A DNA stretch of 64,000 bases from Ruegeria sp. EL01 (GCF_900313035.1 NZ_OMPS01000016.1:1-64000); one strand, 5' to 3'; positions 1 to 9,995 are shown, numbered from the stretch's first letter. The notes: generated from the sequence alone by a model not told the origin. A program made the numbers and translations.

Positions 1-400
1 ATCGAGACCTTCACCCGCGGTCAGACCCCGCGATCCCGCGCGCCACCCTGGGAGGATGCCGCATGATCCAGCCCTCACACCTGGTTCCACCATCAGCAGG
101 CACCGGACCAGTCGTTGCGGCCACTCCACCGAAACCCACGTTGCAGCAGGCCAATGGCAACAGCAAAATGACGATCCCGCGGCATGGGCCCAGAAAGATC
201 AGCTGGCCGGCACGGATCGGTGTCGTCAGCCTCAAGCGTCATGGCATCCGCCAACCAAGCCTCGAGCCACTATCCCCATAGCAGCGAAAGCCGCCCGCGC
301 TTTCCTCCTTGTCAGATTTATCGCCGCTGCAGCTCACGCTGACAGCAGCCACAAACCTTAGACTTTGCTGCCGTTGCCCAAAAAGCCGTTAGGAGCTGTA
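1..400. other. Left-edge region without a convincing gene
   Basis: Frame 1 is open from the window edge to a TGA at 64-66, which could be the last 21 codons of a gene lying mostly outside. A GGGAGGA-like ribosome site at 50-56 precedes an ATG at 63 that overlaps that stop (ATGA), so a 72-codon reading frame to 281 is formally possible. Its product is Pro/Ser-rich and matches no family I know. Overlapping frames on both strands are equally open, as expected of GC-rich non-coding or decayed DNA. I do not call a gene here. Confidence 0.3.
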
Positions 401-937
401 CTATGTCACAGTCCACTCGTAATTGCGCCATTCGGCTATCGGGTGTTCTTCTAACCAATTGATGCAACGGTTACGAATTACTTTTTCGATATTTCCTCGA
501 TGGGCGTCTGGCCAATAGTACTGAGTATCTTCTATCGCTAGGTCAACTGCGGCATAGTGAAGAAGGTAGAAGTCATAAATAGCGTCGGCATGGTCTTGTT
601 CGATGCAGAGTTGCGATATGGCATACAGAGCGTCAGCACTATTAGTCTTACCCTGAATAAACCTTTGGACATAAGCTGTTGCTATAATTTCAAGGGCTTC
701 GTCTTTATGACTTACCTTGGGTATTTGGAGTTCATACTGGATGCGATCCAGCAACTCGTCGATTTCAAATTTGTTGAATGGTTCGACCTCGCCCAAGAGA
801 ATGAACAGGCTGTCAGATACGAAACCCGATAGGGTCATATTTTCTGCCCAAACGACTACTGAACCATCGGGCCCGCAATCAAGAAATCGGCGAGCATATA
901 TTTCGGAAGTAAATCGTAGATCAGCTTGTTGTTTCAT
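401..937 (-). CDS. Hypothetical protein, 178 aa, AT-richer orphan
   Basis: I do not recognise the family. The product is acidic, soluble and mostly helical in appearance, with no signal peptide or membrane segment. Its N-terminal third reads like a small beta/alpha fold and the rest like helical repeats rich in Asp, Glu and Tyr. The coding DNA is visibly more AT-rich than the RND operon next door, which suggests recent acquisition. It stands alone between non-coding flanks of about 400 and 170 bases. Size, acidity and isolation resemble orphan immunity proteins, but no toxin is visible nearby, so this is only a guess. Confidence 0.6.
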   Translation of the reverse strand: MKQQADLRFTSEIYARRFLDCGPDGSVVVWAENMTLSGFVSDSLFILLGEVEPFNKFEIDELLDRIQYELQIPKVSHKDEALEIIATAYVQRFIQGKTNSADALYAISQLCIEQDHADAIYDFYLLHYAAVDLAIEDTQYYWPDAHRGNIEKVIRNRCINWLEEHPIAEWRNYEWTVT

Positions 938-1084
938 GACCTTTTTTGTAACGTCTACATTGCTTAGACGAAAGTACGTTTGGGCTCAAAGCGGTCATCT
1001 GACTGAATGTGTCGGATGTCAGCTTTCCGAGGCGCGAAGGATTTGGTCCAGAGAGTTCGAGCGCCCTTTCAACATTTATCGTAT

Positions 1085-1103
1085 GGGCCGGAAAACCCGG
1101 CCC
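1085..1103 (-). terminator. Hairpin after the RND operon
   Basis: A perfect 7-bp stem (GGGCCGG/CCGGCCC) with a 5-base loop lies 9 bases past the stop of the RND permease. The downstream T-tract on the minus strand is poor, so termination there may be weak. On the plus strand TTGTTT follows. Confidence 0.45.
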
Positions 1104-1111
1104 TTGTTTGA

Positions 1112-4100
1112 TTATTCCGCAGCTTTCATCGGGGCTCTTGGTGGATGCTCCGATCTATCGCCGGGCTGATCCGCCCGATCCTGAACGGGTGCGGGAATGT
1201 CGCTCCAGACAATCTCGGTTGATTGCATTGCACGGGCGCTGCGTCCAATAGCCATATCCTGCGCGATTTGGCTGGAACGACCGGCCGTCACCCGGGCGAG
1301 GAGTCTGGCCAGCCAGACGGCATAGGTCGCGACCCACACGCGCAAGGCCAGGAACGAAGGCGTCACGATCAACGTCAGCACGGTGGCGATGCCCAGGCCG
1401 AACACAACCGCCGTCGCCAGCTGTTTCCACCACAGGGCCGTCGGGCTGTCGATGCTGTACCCGCCATTGATGAAATCCAAAGACAGGCCGAACATCATCG
1501 GGGTCAGACCAGCCATCGTTGTCAAAGTAGTCAACAGAACCGGACGAATACGAGCTTCGGCCGTGCGGACGATGGCATCGATCCGGGGCATATAGCGGCT
1601 GTATTCCTGATAGGTGTCGATCAGAACAATGTTGTTGTTCACCACGATCCCCGCCAGCGCCACGATGCCTGTTCCCGTCATGATGATCGAGAAAGGCTGC
1701 TGCATGACCAGCATCCCGATCAGCACGCCTGTGGTTGACAGAACCACGGCCAACAAAACCAGCACCGAGTTGTAGAACGAGTTGAACTGGGCCAGCAGGA
1801 TGACAAACATCAATCCCAGCGCGCCGGCAAAAGCATTCACCAGAAACGCGCCGGATTCGGCCTGATCTTCCTGATCTCCGGTCCATTCCCAACTGATAGT
1901 TTTTGCGAAGGGCTCGGTGTCCAGCCATTCTGTCAGAACCGCAATCCGTTCATTTGGATTGATCAGAATCACTTGGGCGTCACCGCTTTCCATGGCTGAC
2001 CGCAGGCTTTCCACGCTGTCCGCTTCTGTCAGTTGCACAAGATCGAACCGTTTCCCATCAGCGCTGTTCAAGGTTGAGCTAGTGGACGCAACGCCGTCCT
2101 CCAACTCTCGAACAACGGCCAATCGCTGCTGGGCCCCGTCGGGACCGTCAGTCACGACCTTACTCAGGCCCGGTTCGACATCCGCTTTGACGTCATAGTA
2201 CCGTTCCTGATCCACACGGTTGATCTCGGCCAGCTTTGCCACTGGTTGCCGAGTCACGAAGTTGGACAACGGTACCAGCCCGTCCTGCGTCCGGACCTTA
2301 AGAACGTCCAGCGTCGACAACACGCGGTCTTCTTCCGGCAGGCGGACACGAATATCAATTTCTTCATCCGTGGTATCCGGGCGCATTTCACCCAGCAGAA
2401 TGCCCCGCGTGACCAGCTGAACCATGGCGCCAACAGTTGCCACGTCTGCCCCAAAACGGCCTGCTTTTGCCACATCAACGTCGATCTGCCAGTCGATACC
2501 GGGCAGGGGCAGGGTGTCTTCGATCTTGATCAGCCCGGGTGTGTTTTCAAACGCCTCACGTGCCGTAACCGTGGCCGAGGTCAGGTCCTCCCATCCATTG
2601 CCTTTGACGCGCAGGTGGACGGGCTTGGCCGAGGCCGGGCCTTGTTCCAACGGCAGAATCTCGACCACGAAACCGGGGATTTTCGCCAGCTCGATGTTCA
2701 GTTCGTCCAGCACAAAGTCACCGTCATACTCCGGGGCCACCACGTGTTTGTCGAACAGACCGCCAGCAATAGGTTCCGAGACATTCGGGCGATCTTCCCA
2801 CGGAATGATCTCGAACTGAACACGGCCAACCGTATCGGCCGGGGCAGATGCGCCGCCGGTGTTCTGGTTCAACCCGCCTTCACCGGCAAATGAAAAGACA
2901 TTGATCACCGCTGGATGCGACGCAATCACTTGCTCGGCCTCGTAGACCATCGCGTCCATCTCGGTCAGCGAGATGTTACCGCGCGCGCGCACATAGGCGG
3001 TCGCCTGTTCCGGCTCGCTTTCAACAAAGAACTCGACGCCGCGATTGTTGGCGCCATAAGCGGACATGACTGTCACGACAGCGAAACCAATCGCGACGAT
3101 TGATACGATCGGCATGATTGGATTACCGACCAGGAATTTAATGACATAGCCGAATGGCGTGTGTTCCTTGGCCGTATGTACACGTGTTTCCGGTGCGCGT
3201 TCGATTTTTGCAGCACCCAAAGTGACCGACCCGGCAAACGCACCCACGATCACAAGAATTGCGCCGAACACTGCGCCACCGGGCGCACCTGCTGGCAACA
3301 GGTAAGTTGGGTTCAACACCTGCATCGCCCCTAGGAACACGAGGTAGAACGAAGGGGGCACCAGGACCGCCCGCAGCCACCAGGGCGTTCGTGCCCTCAA
3401 CCAGTCGGAGGAGCGGTCAAAAACACGGCTGAGCCGTCCGGACACACCGCCCATGACGGGCAGGTAGATCAGCGCGACGATCAGTGAGGCTGACAGAACA
3501 AAGATCAGCGTGACCGGAAGCATCCCCATGAACTCACCCGGAACGCCGGGCCAGAACAGCATGGGAAGGAAGGCACATAGGGTCGTTGCGGTTGACGACA
3601 CGATAGGCCAGAACATCCGCTGTGCCGCCTCGACATAAGCGTGCATTGGGCCGACGCCGTCCTTGATACGTTTGTCTGCGTATTCCACCACGACGATGGC
3701 GCCATCAACCAGCATGCCTACCGCAAGGATCAAACCGAACATCACGATGTTCGAAATGCTAATACCCATGACGGCCAAAAACGCAAAACACAAAAGGAAT
3801 GAGGTCGGGATCGCAAAACCCACCAGTAAAGCGGCGCGCGACCCCAAAGAGGCAAGCACCACGATCATCACCAGCGCAATCGCGGTCAGCACTGACCCTT
3901 CAAGCTGGCTGACCATCGACCCGACAATCCGACTCTGGTCGTTTGAGGTACCGACATCGACAGCAGCCTGCAATTCAGCGGGCCACTTGGTCTGAGCGTC
4001 GGCAATCGTTGCTTTGACCTGTTCAACTGTGTCGATCAGGTTGAAACCCTTGCGCTTGACCACCTGCAGCGCAACGGTTGGTGCGCCGTCGAAACGGGCT

Positions 4101-4909
4101 GTGCCCTCGCGATCTTCAAAGGTGTAATTGATCTCGGCCAGTTCACCCAAGGTCACGACACGGTCGCCGTTGACCTTGATGGGCAATTCGTAAACGTCTT
4201 GAGCGGTCTTGAAGGATGACGGGATCTTGACCGAGAACGTGCCTTGTTCGGTTTCGACCTCACCCGCAGCAATCAGTTGGTTGTTGTTTTGCACAACGTT
4301 GATCAGCTCCGCAGCCGTAACGTTATACGCCTCCAGCCGCAGAGGATCGATTATCACCTCCAGCAACTCATCGCGATTGCCGGCAATCCCGGCCTCCAAC
4401 ACAGAATCCAGCGCTTCCAAATCGTCCTGAAGGTCCTTGGCTACACGGGCCATAGTGCGTTCAGGCACCGCACCGGTCAAGTTCACGATGACGATGGGAA
4501 ATTCTGAGAAGTTGATTTCATATAGGGAATACTGTTCTGCGCCCTCGGGAAATTCTGCCTGTGCCGTATTCATGGCATCACGCACATCCGCCATGATGGC
4601 CGTTTTGTCCCAGCCAAAATCAAACTCGAGCGCAACACCGCCATAACCCTCGGCGGCCGTGGACGACATTTCTTTCAGACCGTCCAGATCCGCAAGCTCG
4701 GTTTCCATCGGCTTGACCAACAGATTCTCCGAGTCTTCGGCGGAAATTCCCGGAAATTGGACCGAGACGAACAAAGCAGGGATTTCAATGTCCGGCTCAC
4801 CTTCCTTCGGCAGGCTTACATAGGCAAACCCGCCAATGACCAGTGAGATCGCGATAAATGCCAGAACCATTCGGGCCCGATCGGCGGCCCAGCTTACAAT
4901 ACTGGTCAT
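1112..4909 (-). CDS. RND efflux transporter permease (AcrB/HAE-like)
   Basis: Inner-membrane, proton-driven subunit of a tripartite efflux pump, 1265 aa, longer than the usual 1030-1050. It shows the RND duplication: TM1 near residue 15, a periplasmic porter domain, a TM2-6 block (about 340-500), a second periplasmic domain and a C-terminal TM block. The extra length lies mainly around residues 500-600, between the two halves. In TM4 (about residue 400) the relay motif reads LVDGAIVVVE, so the first Asp of the usual Asp-Asp pair is kept and the second is Gly. The TM10 equivalent reads VVNNNIVLID, lacking the AcrB Lys. Its ATG overlaps the adaptor stop (ATGA), so the two are translationally coupled. 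Substrate unknown. Confidence 0.93.
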   Translation of the reverse strand: MTSIVSWAADRARMVLAFIAISLVIGGFAYVSLPKEGEPDIEIPALFVSVQFPGISAEDSENLLVKPMETELADLDGLKEMSSTAAEGYGGVALEFDFGWDKTAIMADVRDAMNTAQAEFPEGAEQYSLYEINFSEFPIVIVNLTGAVPERTMARVAKDLQDDLEALDSVLEAGIAGNRDELLEVIIDPLRLEAYNVTAAELINVVQNNNQLIAAGEVETEQGTFSVKIPSSFKTAQDVYELPIKVNGDRVVTLGELAEINYTFEDREGTARFDGAPTVALQVVKRKGFNLIDTVEQVKATIADAQTKWPAELQAAVDVGTSNDQSRIVGSMVSQLEGSVLTAIALVMIVVLASLGSRAALLVGFAIPTSFLLCFAFLAVMGISISNIVMFGLILAVGMLVDGAIVVVEYADKRIKDGVGPMHAYVEAAQRMFWPIVSSTATTLCAFLPMLFWPGVPGEFMGMLPVTLIFVLSASLIVALIYLPVMGGVSGRLSRVFDRSSDWLRARTPWWLRAVLVPPSFYLVFLGAMQVLNPTYLLPAGAPGGAVFGAILVIVGAFAGSVTLGAAKIERAPETRVHTAKEHTPFGYVIKFLVGNPIMPIVSIVAIGFAVVTVMSAYGANNRGVEFFVESEPEQATAYVRARGNISLTEMDAMVYEAEQVIASHPAVINVFSFAGEGGLNQNTGGASAPADTVGRVQFEIIPWEDRPNVSEPIAGGLFDKHVVAPEYDGDFVLDELNIELAKIPGFVVEILPLEQGPASAKPVHLRVKGNGWEDLTSATVTAREAFENTPGLIKIEDTLPLPGIDWQIDVDVAKAGRFGADVATVGAMVQLVTRGILLGEMRPDTTDEEIDIRVRLPEEDRVLSTLDVLKVRTQDGLVPLSNFVTRQPVAKLAEINRVDQERYYDVKADVEPGLSKVVTDGPDGAQQRLAVVRELEDGVASTSSTLNSADGKRFDLVQLTEADSVESLRSAMESGDAQVILINPNERIAVLTEWLDTEPFAKTISWEWTGDQEDQAESGAFLVNAFAGALGLMFVILLAQFNSFYNSVLVLLAVVLSTTGVLIGMLVMQQPFSIIMTGTGIVALAGIVVNNNIVLIDTYQEYSRYMPRIDAIVRTAEARIRPVLLTTLTTMAGLTPMMFGLSLDFINGGYSIDSPTALWWKQLATAVVFGLGIATVLTLIVTPSFLALRVWVATYAVWLARLLARVTAGRSSQIAQDMAIGRSARAMQSTEIVWSDIPAPVQDRADQPGDRSEHPPRAPMKAAE

Positions 4910-6138
4910 TTTGTAACTTCCCGATATGTCGGCGCGACCGTTACGCCACGCGTCACGAATTCCTGCCCGACAACGATGACGTCAACGGTTTCAGCCAAGC
5001 CGTCGATCCAGACACCTTTTGATGTGTCGCGCAAAATGCGAACAGGCACAAAATCAACGATATTGCCGGTTCCAACGGTGCGCACACCCAGCTGACCTTC
5101 GTTGTTCAGTGTCAGGGCAGATTGCGGCAGCAGGTGCGCCTTGGCCCCTTCGGCGGCAATCCGGATCGTAGCGGTCTGACCATCGCGGATGGTCAGGTCA
5201 GCGTTTGGCACAGTTATTTCGACTTCGAACGTGCGGGTGGTTTCGTCCGCAGACCGGCTGAGGAAAGTCACACGGCCGGTAACCTGTCGCCCCGTGACCA
5301 GTTGTGCTGCGGCTTCAGTGCCGACAATAACGCGGTTCACTTCGGTTTCAGGTACAAAGCCGACCAGTTTGATCGGGTCCAGTTGGATCACGGTCGCGCA
5401 CAAGGCGCCGGGCTGCAACAAGCTGCCCAACTCGGCCGTGTCGCTTTCCAGCAGGCCTTTAAAAGGTGCCTCAATGGTCAGGCGGTCGATCTCACGTTGG
5501 GCTGCTTCAACCTCGGCCGCAGCGGCTTCGATTCCGGCCCGGGTTCCTTCAAGTCCAGCTTCGGCCGACTTGATACCAGCCTCGGCGGTGCTCATAGCAG
5601 CCTCGCTGGAGATGCGGCGGGTTTCAGACCCGAAGCCTGAATCGGACAGTTTACGGGCGGCTGTCAGATTGATGTCAGCTTCTGCCACCAGCGCATGTGC
5701 TTCTTCCAGACGTGCCTCTGCCTCGGGAACTCGGCTTGCGGCTTCAAGCTTGCCGGCCATTGCCTCTGCCAGGCTGGCGGGGCGGGTTCCGGGGTCTAGC
5801 TGACACAACAGGTCGCCAGCCTCGACAAATGCGCCGCGGCGTTTGGGTTCCGAGATGACCGTTGACGTGGTTTCAGCCAGAACTTCGACTTGTCGGTTTG
5901 CTTTGGTCTGCCCGCGCAACAGGACGGCGCTGTCAATCTCACGCGCCTCCGACCGGAAAGCGATGACACCAATGGCCGTGTCGCTGACACTCGATTCTTC
6001 AGGTGCTTCGCCACTTTCTGTGACGGGTACGTCTGCTTCGCCGCGACCAGCGAAGGCAAATAGCGTGTCGCGTTCAAAAACAAGGAAATACAGGGCGACA
6101 ATAACCAAAAGGGCGTTGATGAGAGAAATCAAACGCAT
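4906..6138 (-). CDS. RND periplasmic adaptor (HlyD/MFP family)
   Basis: Membrane fusion protein, 410 aa, linking the RND permease to an outer-membrane channel. An N-terminal hydrophobic anchor (about residues 5-23) precedes a lipoyl-like half (about 85-120, with GAFVEAGDLLCQLDPG), an Ala/Glu-rich coiled-coil hairpin (about 130-230), the second lipoyl half and beta-barrel domains. There is no lipobox, so it is held by an uncleaved or signal-type helix. It is the first gene of the pump operon. No outer-membrane TolC partner is encoded here, so that protein must come from elsewhere. A candidate operator lies about 85 bp upstream. Confidence 0.92.
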   Translation of the reverse strand: MRLISLINALLVIVALYFLVFERDTLFAFAGRGEADVPVTESGEAPEESSVSDTAIGVIAFRSEAREIDSAVLLRGQTKANRQVEVLAETTSTVISEPKRRGAFVEAGDLLCQLDPGTRPASLAEAMAGKLEAASRVPEAEARLEEAHALVAEADINLTAARKLSDSGFGSETRRISSEAAMSTAEAGIKSAEAGLEGTRAGIEAAAAEVEAAQREIDRLTIEAPFKGLLESDTAELGSLLQPGALCATVIQLDPIKLVGFVPETEVNRVIVGTEAAAQLVTGRQVTGRVTFLSRSADETTRTFEVEITVPNADLTIRDGQTATIRIAAEGAKAHLLPQSALTLNNEGQLGVRTVGTGNIVDFVPVRILRDTSKGVWIDGLAETVDVIVVGQEFVTRGVTVAPTYREVTK

Positions 6139-6221
6139 GCAGTGCTTCTCCTAGAACTGTGCGCCAAAATTAATTGACGGGCATGCCTCAAAATGGGGGC
6201 GGGCATGTATCTTTTCCATAC

Positions 6222-6242
6222 TAAACTGAATAGTTCGGTTTA
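6222..6242. promoter_or_regulatory. 21-bp inverted repeat, candidate operator for the RND operon
   Basis: An imperfect palindrome with arms TAAACTGAA and TTCGGTTTA around a TAG centre: 8 of 9 arm pairs match if one C/T swap is allowed. It lies in the divergent gap between the adaptor (start 6138) and the TPR gene (start 6364), beside an oligo-T run. Length and half-site style fit TetR-family repressors that often control RND pumps. No such regulator is encoded in the window. Confidence 0.4.
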
Positions 6243-6363
6243 TTTTTTTTCGCAAGACCAGACCAACGCGGCGTATTTGTACAAAATCGGGCTCTTGGCT
6301 TGGCCGTGGTGCCGGGGTATGACATGGCGCACTAAAGCAAGATACACAGCCCGGGGGGCAGGA

Positions 6364-7035
6364 ATGAGCGACACCGACAGTTTCATTGATGAGGTCACAG
6401 AAGAGGTGCGCCGCGACCGGATGTATCTGCTTTTGCGCCGCTGGGGCTGGGTCGGTGTTGTGGCAGTCATCCTGATCGTGGGTGGAGCGGCCTATAACGA
6501 ATACCAGAAAGCGCGAGATACGTCTCAGGCGCAAGAGCTGGGCGACTCGATTCTAGCGGCTTTGGATGAGAATGATTCCGCAGCGCGTGCGTCAAGTCTT
6601 GAGGGCGTTCAGGCGCAATCCCCGGGCGGTGACGCGGTATTGAATATGCTGCTATCAGCCTCGCAGATAGACGCCGGATCCGAACAAGACGCGGTCAACA
6701 GCCTAAATAGCGTTGCCACACAGGGTGACCTGCCCGAGATCTACCGCGCGATTGCGGGTTTTAAGGCGCTGCTGTTGCAGAGTGACGCTTTGCCAGCCGC
6801 GGACCGTCGCCTGCAATTTGAAGCTTTGGCCGTGCCGGGCGCGCCGTTGCGCCTGCTGGCCGAGGAACAACTGGCACTGATTGACGTCTCCGAGGGCAAT
6901 ATCGACGCTGCGCTCGACCGGCTGCAGGCTTTGCGTCAGGATGCCGAAGTGGGCGTCGATCTGCAGCAGCGTGCGGCCCAGTTGATTGTGGCGTTGGGCG
7001 GCGAACCTGAACCGCTTGTGGCGCAGCAGGGCTGA
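6364..7035 (+). CDS. YfgM-like membrane-anchored TPR protein
   Basis: 223 aa. A cytoplasmic N-terminus rich in charged residues is followed by one membrane helix (about 29-46) and a periplasmic helical region of the TPR_21/YfgM type. In E. coli YfgM contacts the Sec translocon and periplasmic chaperones. The start at 6364 has a GGGGCAGGA ribosome site; the longer upstream reading frame has none and would place Cys- and aromatic-rich junk before the anchor. The order YfgM-like, bamB, der matches the yfgM-bamB-der cluster of proteobacteria, which supports the assignment. Genes are separated by about 41 and 48 bp, consistent with one operon. Confidence 0.82.
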   Translation: MSDTDSFIDEVTEEVRRDRMYLLLRRWGWVGVVAVILIVGGAAYNEYQKARDTSQAQELGDSILAALDENDSAARASSLEGVQAQSPGGDAVLNMLLSASQIDAGSEQDAVNSLNSVATQGDLPEIYRAIAGFKALLLQSDALPAADRRLQFEALAVPGAPLRLLAEEQLALIDVSEGNIDAALDRLQALRQDAEVGVDLQQRAAQLIVALGGEPEPLVAQQG

Positions 7036-7076
7036 TCTGGCGGGAAACAAACTATGACAGGCGAGTTCAGAACAAT

Positions 7077-8399
7077 ATGGTAACAAGATTTTTTTCCCGT
7101 TTGGGAGTGCCAGCAGCGGCAGTTGCGCTGACGACACTGGCCGCCTGTCAGGAACCTGAGATCATTCTGCCGGGTGCGCGGGAAGACATCCGCCCTGCAT
7201 CTGACACCGAAACGGTGGAAACCCGCGGGTCACAGCCGATCAGCCTTCCGGGTCAAAATGCGAATGCTAGCTGGCCCCAAAGTCCAGGCACTGCGGCCTT
7301 CCGCACAACCAACGCAGCGTTGCGCGGCACGCCGCAGCTGGCATGGTCTACGTTGATCGGCAATGGCGACTCGCGCAAACAGCGGATCACGGCCGAACCG
7401 GTCGTCGCAGGACGGTTGATCTATACGCTTGATTCCGGTGCGACGGTTTCGGCTGTGTCGCCACAGGGACAGCTGGTTTGGAACACCAATCTTATTCCGG
7501 CCAGTGACGGAGACTCGGATGCCACGGGCGGCGGAATGGCCTACTCCAACGGTGTCCTCTATGTCTCGTCTGGTTTTGGTCGACTGACAGCTCTTGATGC
7601 CAAATCGGGCGCGATCCGCTGGCAAAAGCGCTTGAATGCCACCGGCAGCGGCGCGCCGTTGGTCAGCGACGGATTGCTGTATCTGGTTGCCGGGGATGAA
7701 ACCGGTTGGACCGTGGATACCAAAGATGGCCGTATCGCATGGCAAATCGAAAGCACACCCAGCGTTGGCAACGTTCTCGGGGCGCCTGCGCCTGTCTTGA
7801 CGTCGGATCTTTCGGTGTTTGCGTTTGGGTCCGGTGACATAGCTGCGACCTTCCGCAAGGGTGGCATTCGCCGTTGGAACGCGTCGGTCGCAGGTGGGCG
7901 CAGGGGGCGCGCGGCGGCACAAATCGTCGACGTGACCGGTGGCCCAATGGTCGCGGGTGACACAATTTACATCGGCAATCACTCAGGTCGCACGGTGGCC
8001 TTTGATGCCGCGTCGGGTGAGCGTCGCTGGACCGCAGACGAGGGTGCTGTCGATACCGTCTGGCCAGCGGGCAACAGTATCTTTTTGATCAGTGACCGCA
8101 GCCAGTTGGTGCGTCTGAGCGCGTCGGATGGTACCGTCATCTGGGCGCAGGATCTGCCGGGTTTCGTCAAGGATAAACCTAAGCGGCGTGGCCCGATCTT
8201 TGCGCATTACGGCCCCATTGTTGCTGGCGGGCGCATTGTTGTGGCGTCGAATGACGGATATCTGCGTTTCTTCAATCCAGTGGATGGATCGCTTGTGCAT
8301 CGGGTTGATGTGCCTGGTGGCGCGACGACAGCACCCGTTGTTGCCGGTCAGACCCTTTATGTGGTTTCGACCAAGGGCCAACTGCACGCTTTCCGTTGA
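7077..8399 (+). CDS. bamB: Outer-membrane assembly lipoprotein BamB (PQQ-like propeller)
   Basis: 440 aa lipoprotein of the Bam complex that folds beta-barrel proteins into the outer membrane. A signal peptide ends in a lipobox (TLAAC, Cys about residue 24), so the mature protein starts at Cys. The body is a run of beta-propeller blades with repeated G-x-(L/I)-Y and A-x-D-A-x-(S/T)-G-x-x-x-W motifs such as ALDAKSGAIRW and AFDAASGERRW, typical of PQQ-like repeats. The position between the YfgM-like gene and der is the classical context. The ATG at 7077 is the only start that keeps a complete signal peptide. Confidence 0.9.
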   Translation: MVTRFFSRLGVPAAAVALTTLAACQEPEIILPGAREDIRPASDTETVETRGSQPISLPGQNANASWPQSPGTAAFRTTNAALRGTPQLAWSTLIGNGDSRKQRITAEPVVAGRLIYTLDSGATVSAVSPQGQLVWNTNLIPASDGDSDATGGGMAYSNGVLYVSSGFGRLTALDAKSGAIRWQKRLNATGSGAPLVSDGLLYLVAGDETGWTVDTKDGRIAWQIESTPSVGNVLGAPAPVLTSDLSVFAFGSGDIAATFRKGGIRRWNASVAGGRRGRAAAQIVDVTGGPMVAGDTIYIGNHSGRTVAFDAASGERRWTADEGAVDTVWPAGNSIFLISDRSQLVRLSASDGTVIWAQDLPGFVKDKPKRRGPIFAHYGPIVAGGRIVVASNDGYLRFFNPVDGSLVHRVDVPGGATTAPVVAGQTLYVVSTKGQLHAFR

Positions 8400-8447
8400 C
8401 GACAAGATGCGCTAAAGGGCGCGTCTGAGTCTTGAAAGTTGAGTATC

Positions 8448-9911
8448 ATGTCGCTGACCCTCGCCATCGTGGGGCGCCCCAATGTGGGCAAATCCACCCT
8501 GTTCAACCGCCTTGTGGGCAAACGTCTGGCCCTGGTCGACGACCAGCCTGGCGTGACGCGTGATCTGCGCGAAGGCGAAGCGCGGCTTGGCGACCTGCGT
8601 TTTACGGTGATCGATACGGCCGGTCTTGAAGACGCGACTGACGACAGCCTCGAGGGCCGCATGCGGCGGCTCACCGAGCGAGCCGTGGATATGGCCGATG
8701 TCTGCCTGTTCATGATTGATGCGCGAGTAGGGCTGACTCCAACCGACGAGATGTTTTCCGAAATCCTGCGCAAGCGGTCAAAACACGTGATCCTTGCAGC
8801 CAACAAAGCCGAGGGCAACGCGGCAGATGCAGGTGTGCTGGAGGCCTATAATCTGGGGCTCGGCGAACCTGTTCGTCTGTCGGGTGAGCATGGTGAAGGG
8901 ATGGCTGACCTATATGATCAGTTGATGCCTCTGGCCGATGCCGCCGAAGAACAGGCCGTGGATGACACCCCGGTAACGAACATCGATCTGGATGAGGATG
9001 GCGAGGGCGAGACACCTCTGATCACAGCAGAGAAGCCATTGCAGGTGGCTGTTGTTGGTCGCCCGAATGCCGGAAAATCCACGCTGATCAACAAGATCAT
9101 GGGCGAAGACCGTCTGCTGACGGGTCCTGAGGCCGGGATCACGCGCGACGCCATCAGTTTGCGTGTCGATTGGGCAGACCCGGACGGCAATAGCACTCCG
9201 ATGCGTATCTTTGATACCGCAGGCATGCGCAAGAAAGCCAAGGTTCAGGAAAAGCTGGAAAAGCTTTCAGTGTCGGACGGGCTGCGTGCCGTCAAATTTG
9301 CCGAGGTTGTGGTTGTTTTGCTCGATGCGGCGATTCCGTTCGAACAGCAGGACCTGCGCATCGCAGATCTTGCCGAACGCGAAGGCCGTGCCGTGGTTGT
9401 TGCCGTCAACAAATGGGACATCGAAGAGGACAAGCAGGAAAAGCTGCGAGACCTCAAAGAATCTTTCGATCGGCTGCTGCCACAGCTACGTGGCGCGCCG
9501 CTGATCACTGTTTCGGCTAAGACGGGTCGGGGGCTCGAACGGCTCCGTGATGCCATCTTGCGCGCCCATGATGTGTGGAACCGCCGGGTGCCGACCGCCG
9601 CATTGAACCGCTGGTTGACGGCCATGCTGGAGCAACACCCACCACCAGCGCCGCAAGGTCGCCGGATCAAACTGCGCTACATGACCCAGGTCAAAACCCG
9701 GCCGCCGGGGTTTGTTGTCATGTGTTCCCACCCCGACAAGATGCCCGCAAGCTATTCCCGGTATCTGGTGAATGGTCTGCGCGAAGACTTTGATATGCCC
9801 GGCTCGCCGATCCGCCTGACACTGCGTGGGCAGGGGGACAGTAACCCTTACAAGGGACGGCGTAAGAAAAACGCCGGTGCTTTGGCCAAACATCTCAAAG
9901 GTAAGGCGTAA
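8448..9911 (+). CDS. der: Ribosome assembly GTPase Der (EngA)
   Basis: Tandem GTPase needed for 50S subunit maturation, 487 aa from the ATG at 8448. The first G domain shows [13 protein letters not shown] and NKAE; the second shows [13 protein letters not shown] and NKWD. A C-terminal KH-like domain follows (about 370-460). An in-frame TTG three codons earlier (8439) is possible, but [15 protein letters not shown] is the usual N-terminus. It is the third gene of the yfgM-like/bamB/der block. Confidence 0.97.
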   Translation: MSLTLAIVGRPNVGKSTLFNRLVGKRLALVDDQPGVTRDLREGEARLGDLRFTVIDTAGLEDATDDSLEGRMRRLTERAVDMADVCLFMIDARVGLTPTDEMFSEILRKRSKHVILAANKAEGNAADAGVLEAYNLGLGEPVRLSGEHGEGMADLYDQLMPLADAAEEQAVDDTPVTNIDLDEDGEGETPLITAEKPLQVAVVGRPNAGKSTLINKIMGEDRLLTGPEAGITRDAISLRVDWADPDGNSTPMRIFDTAGMRKKAKVQEKLEKLSVSDGLRAVKFAEVVVVLLDAAIPFEQQDLRIADLAEREGRAVVVAVNKWDIEEDKQEKLRDLKESFDRLLPQLRGAPLITVSAKTGRGLERLRDAILRAHDVWNRRVPTAALNRWLTAMLEQHPPPAPQGRRIKLRYMTQVKTRPPGFVVMCSHPDKMPASYSRYLVNGLREDFDMPGSPIRLTLRGQGDSNPYKGRRKKNAGALAKHLKGKA

Positions 9912-9961
9912 CTACGCCAATTCTCAGCATTTTTGCTGTCAGGGCGTGACAGCCTGATTTC

Positions 9962-9995
9962 GGCGCGCTAGCATTTGCTTGCGCGCCATTGTTTT
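9962..9995 (+). terminator. Possible terminator after der
   Basis: GGCGCGC and GCGCGCC form a 7-bp stem around a 12-base loop about 50 bases past der, followed by ATTGTTTTCG. The T-tract is interrupted. Confidence 0.4.

Noticed and set aside
11..361. Overlapping open frames on both strands at the left edge
   Set aside because: Three frames are open at once, none matches a family, and only one has a passable ribosome site; this is typical of GC-rich non-coding DNA.
1155..1928. 257-codon minus-strand frame within the RND permease
   Set aside because: Same strand, different frame, Arg/Gly/His-rich product with no family likeness; the permease frame carries the transmembrane motifs.
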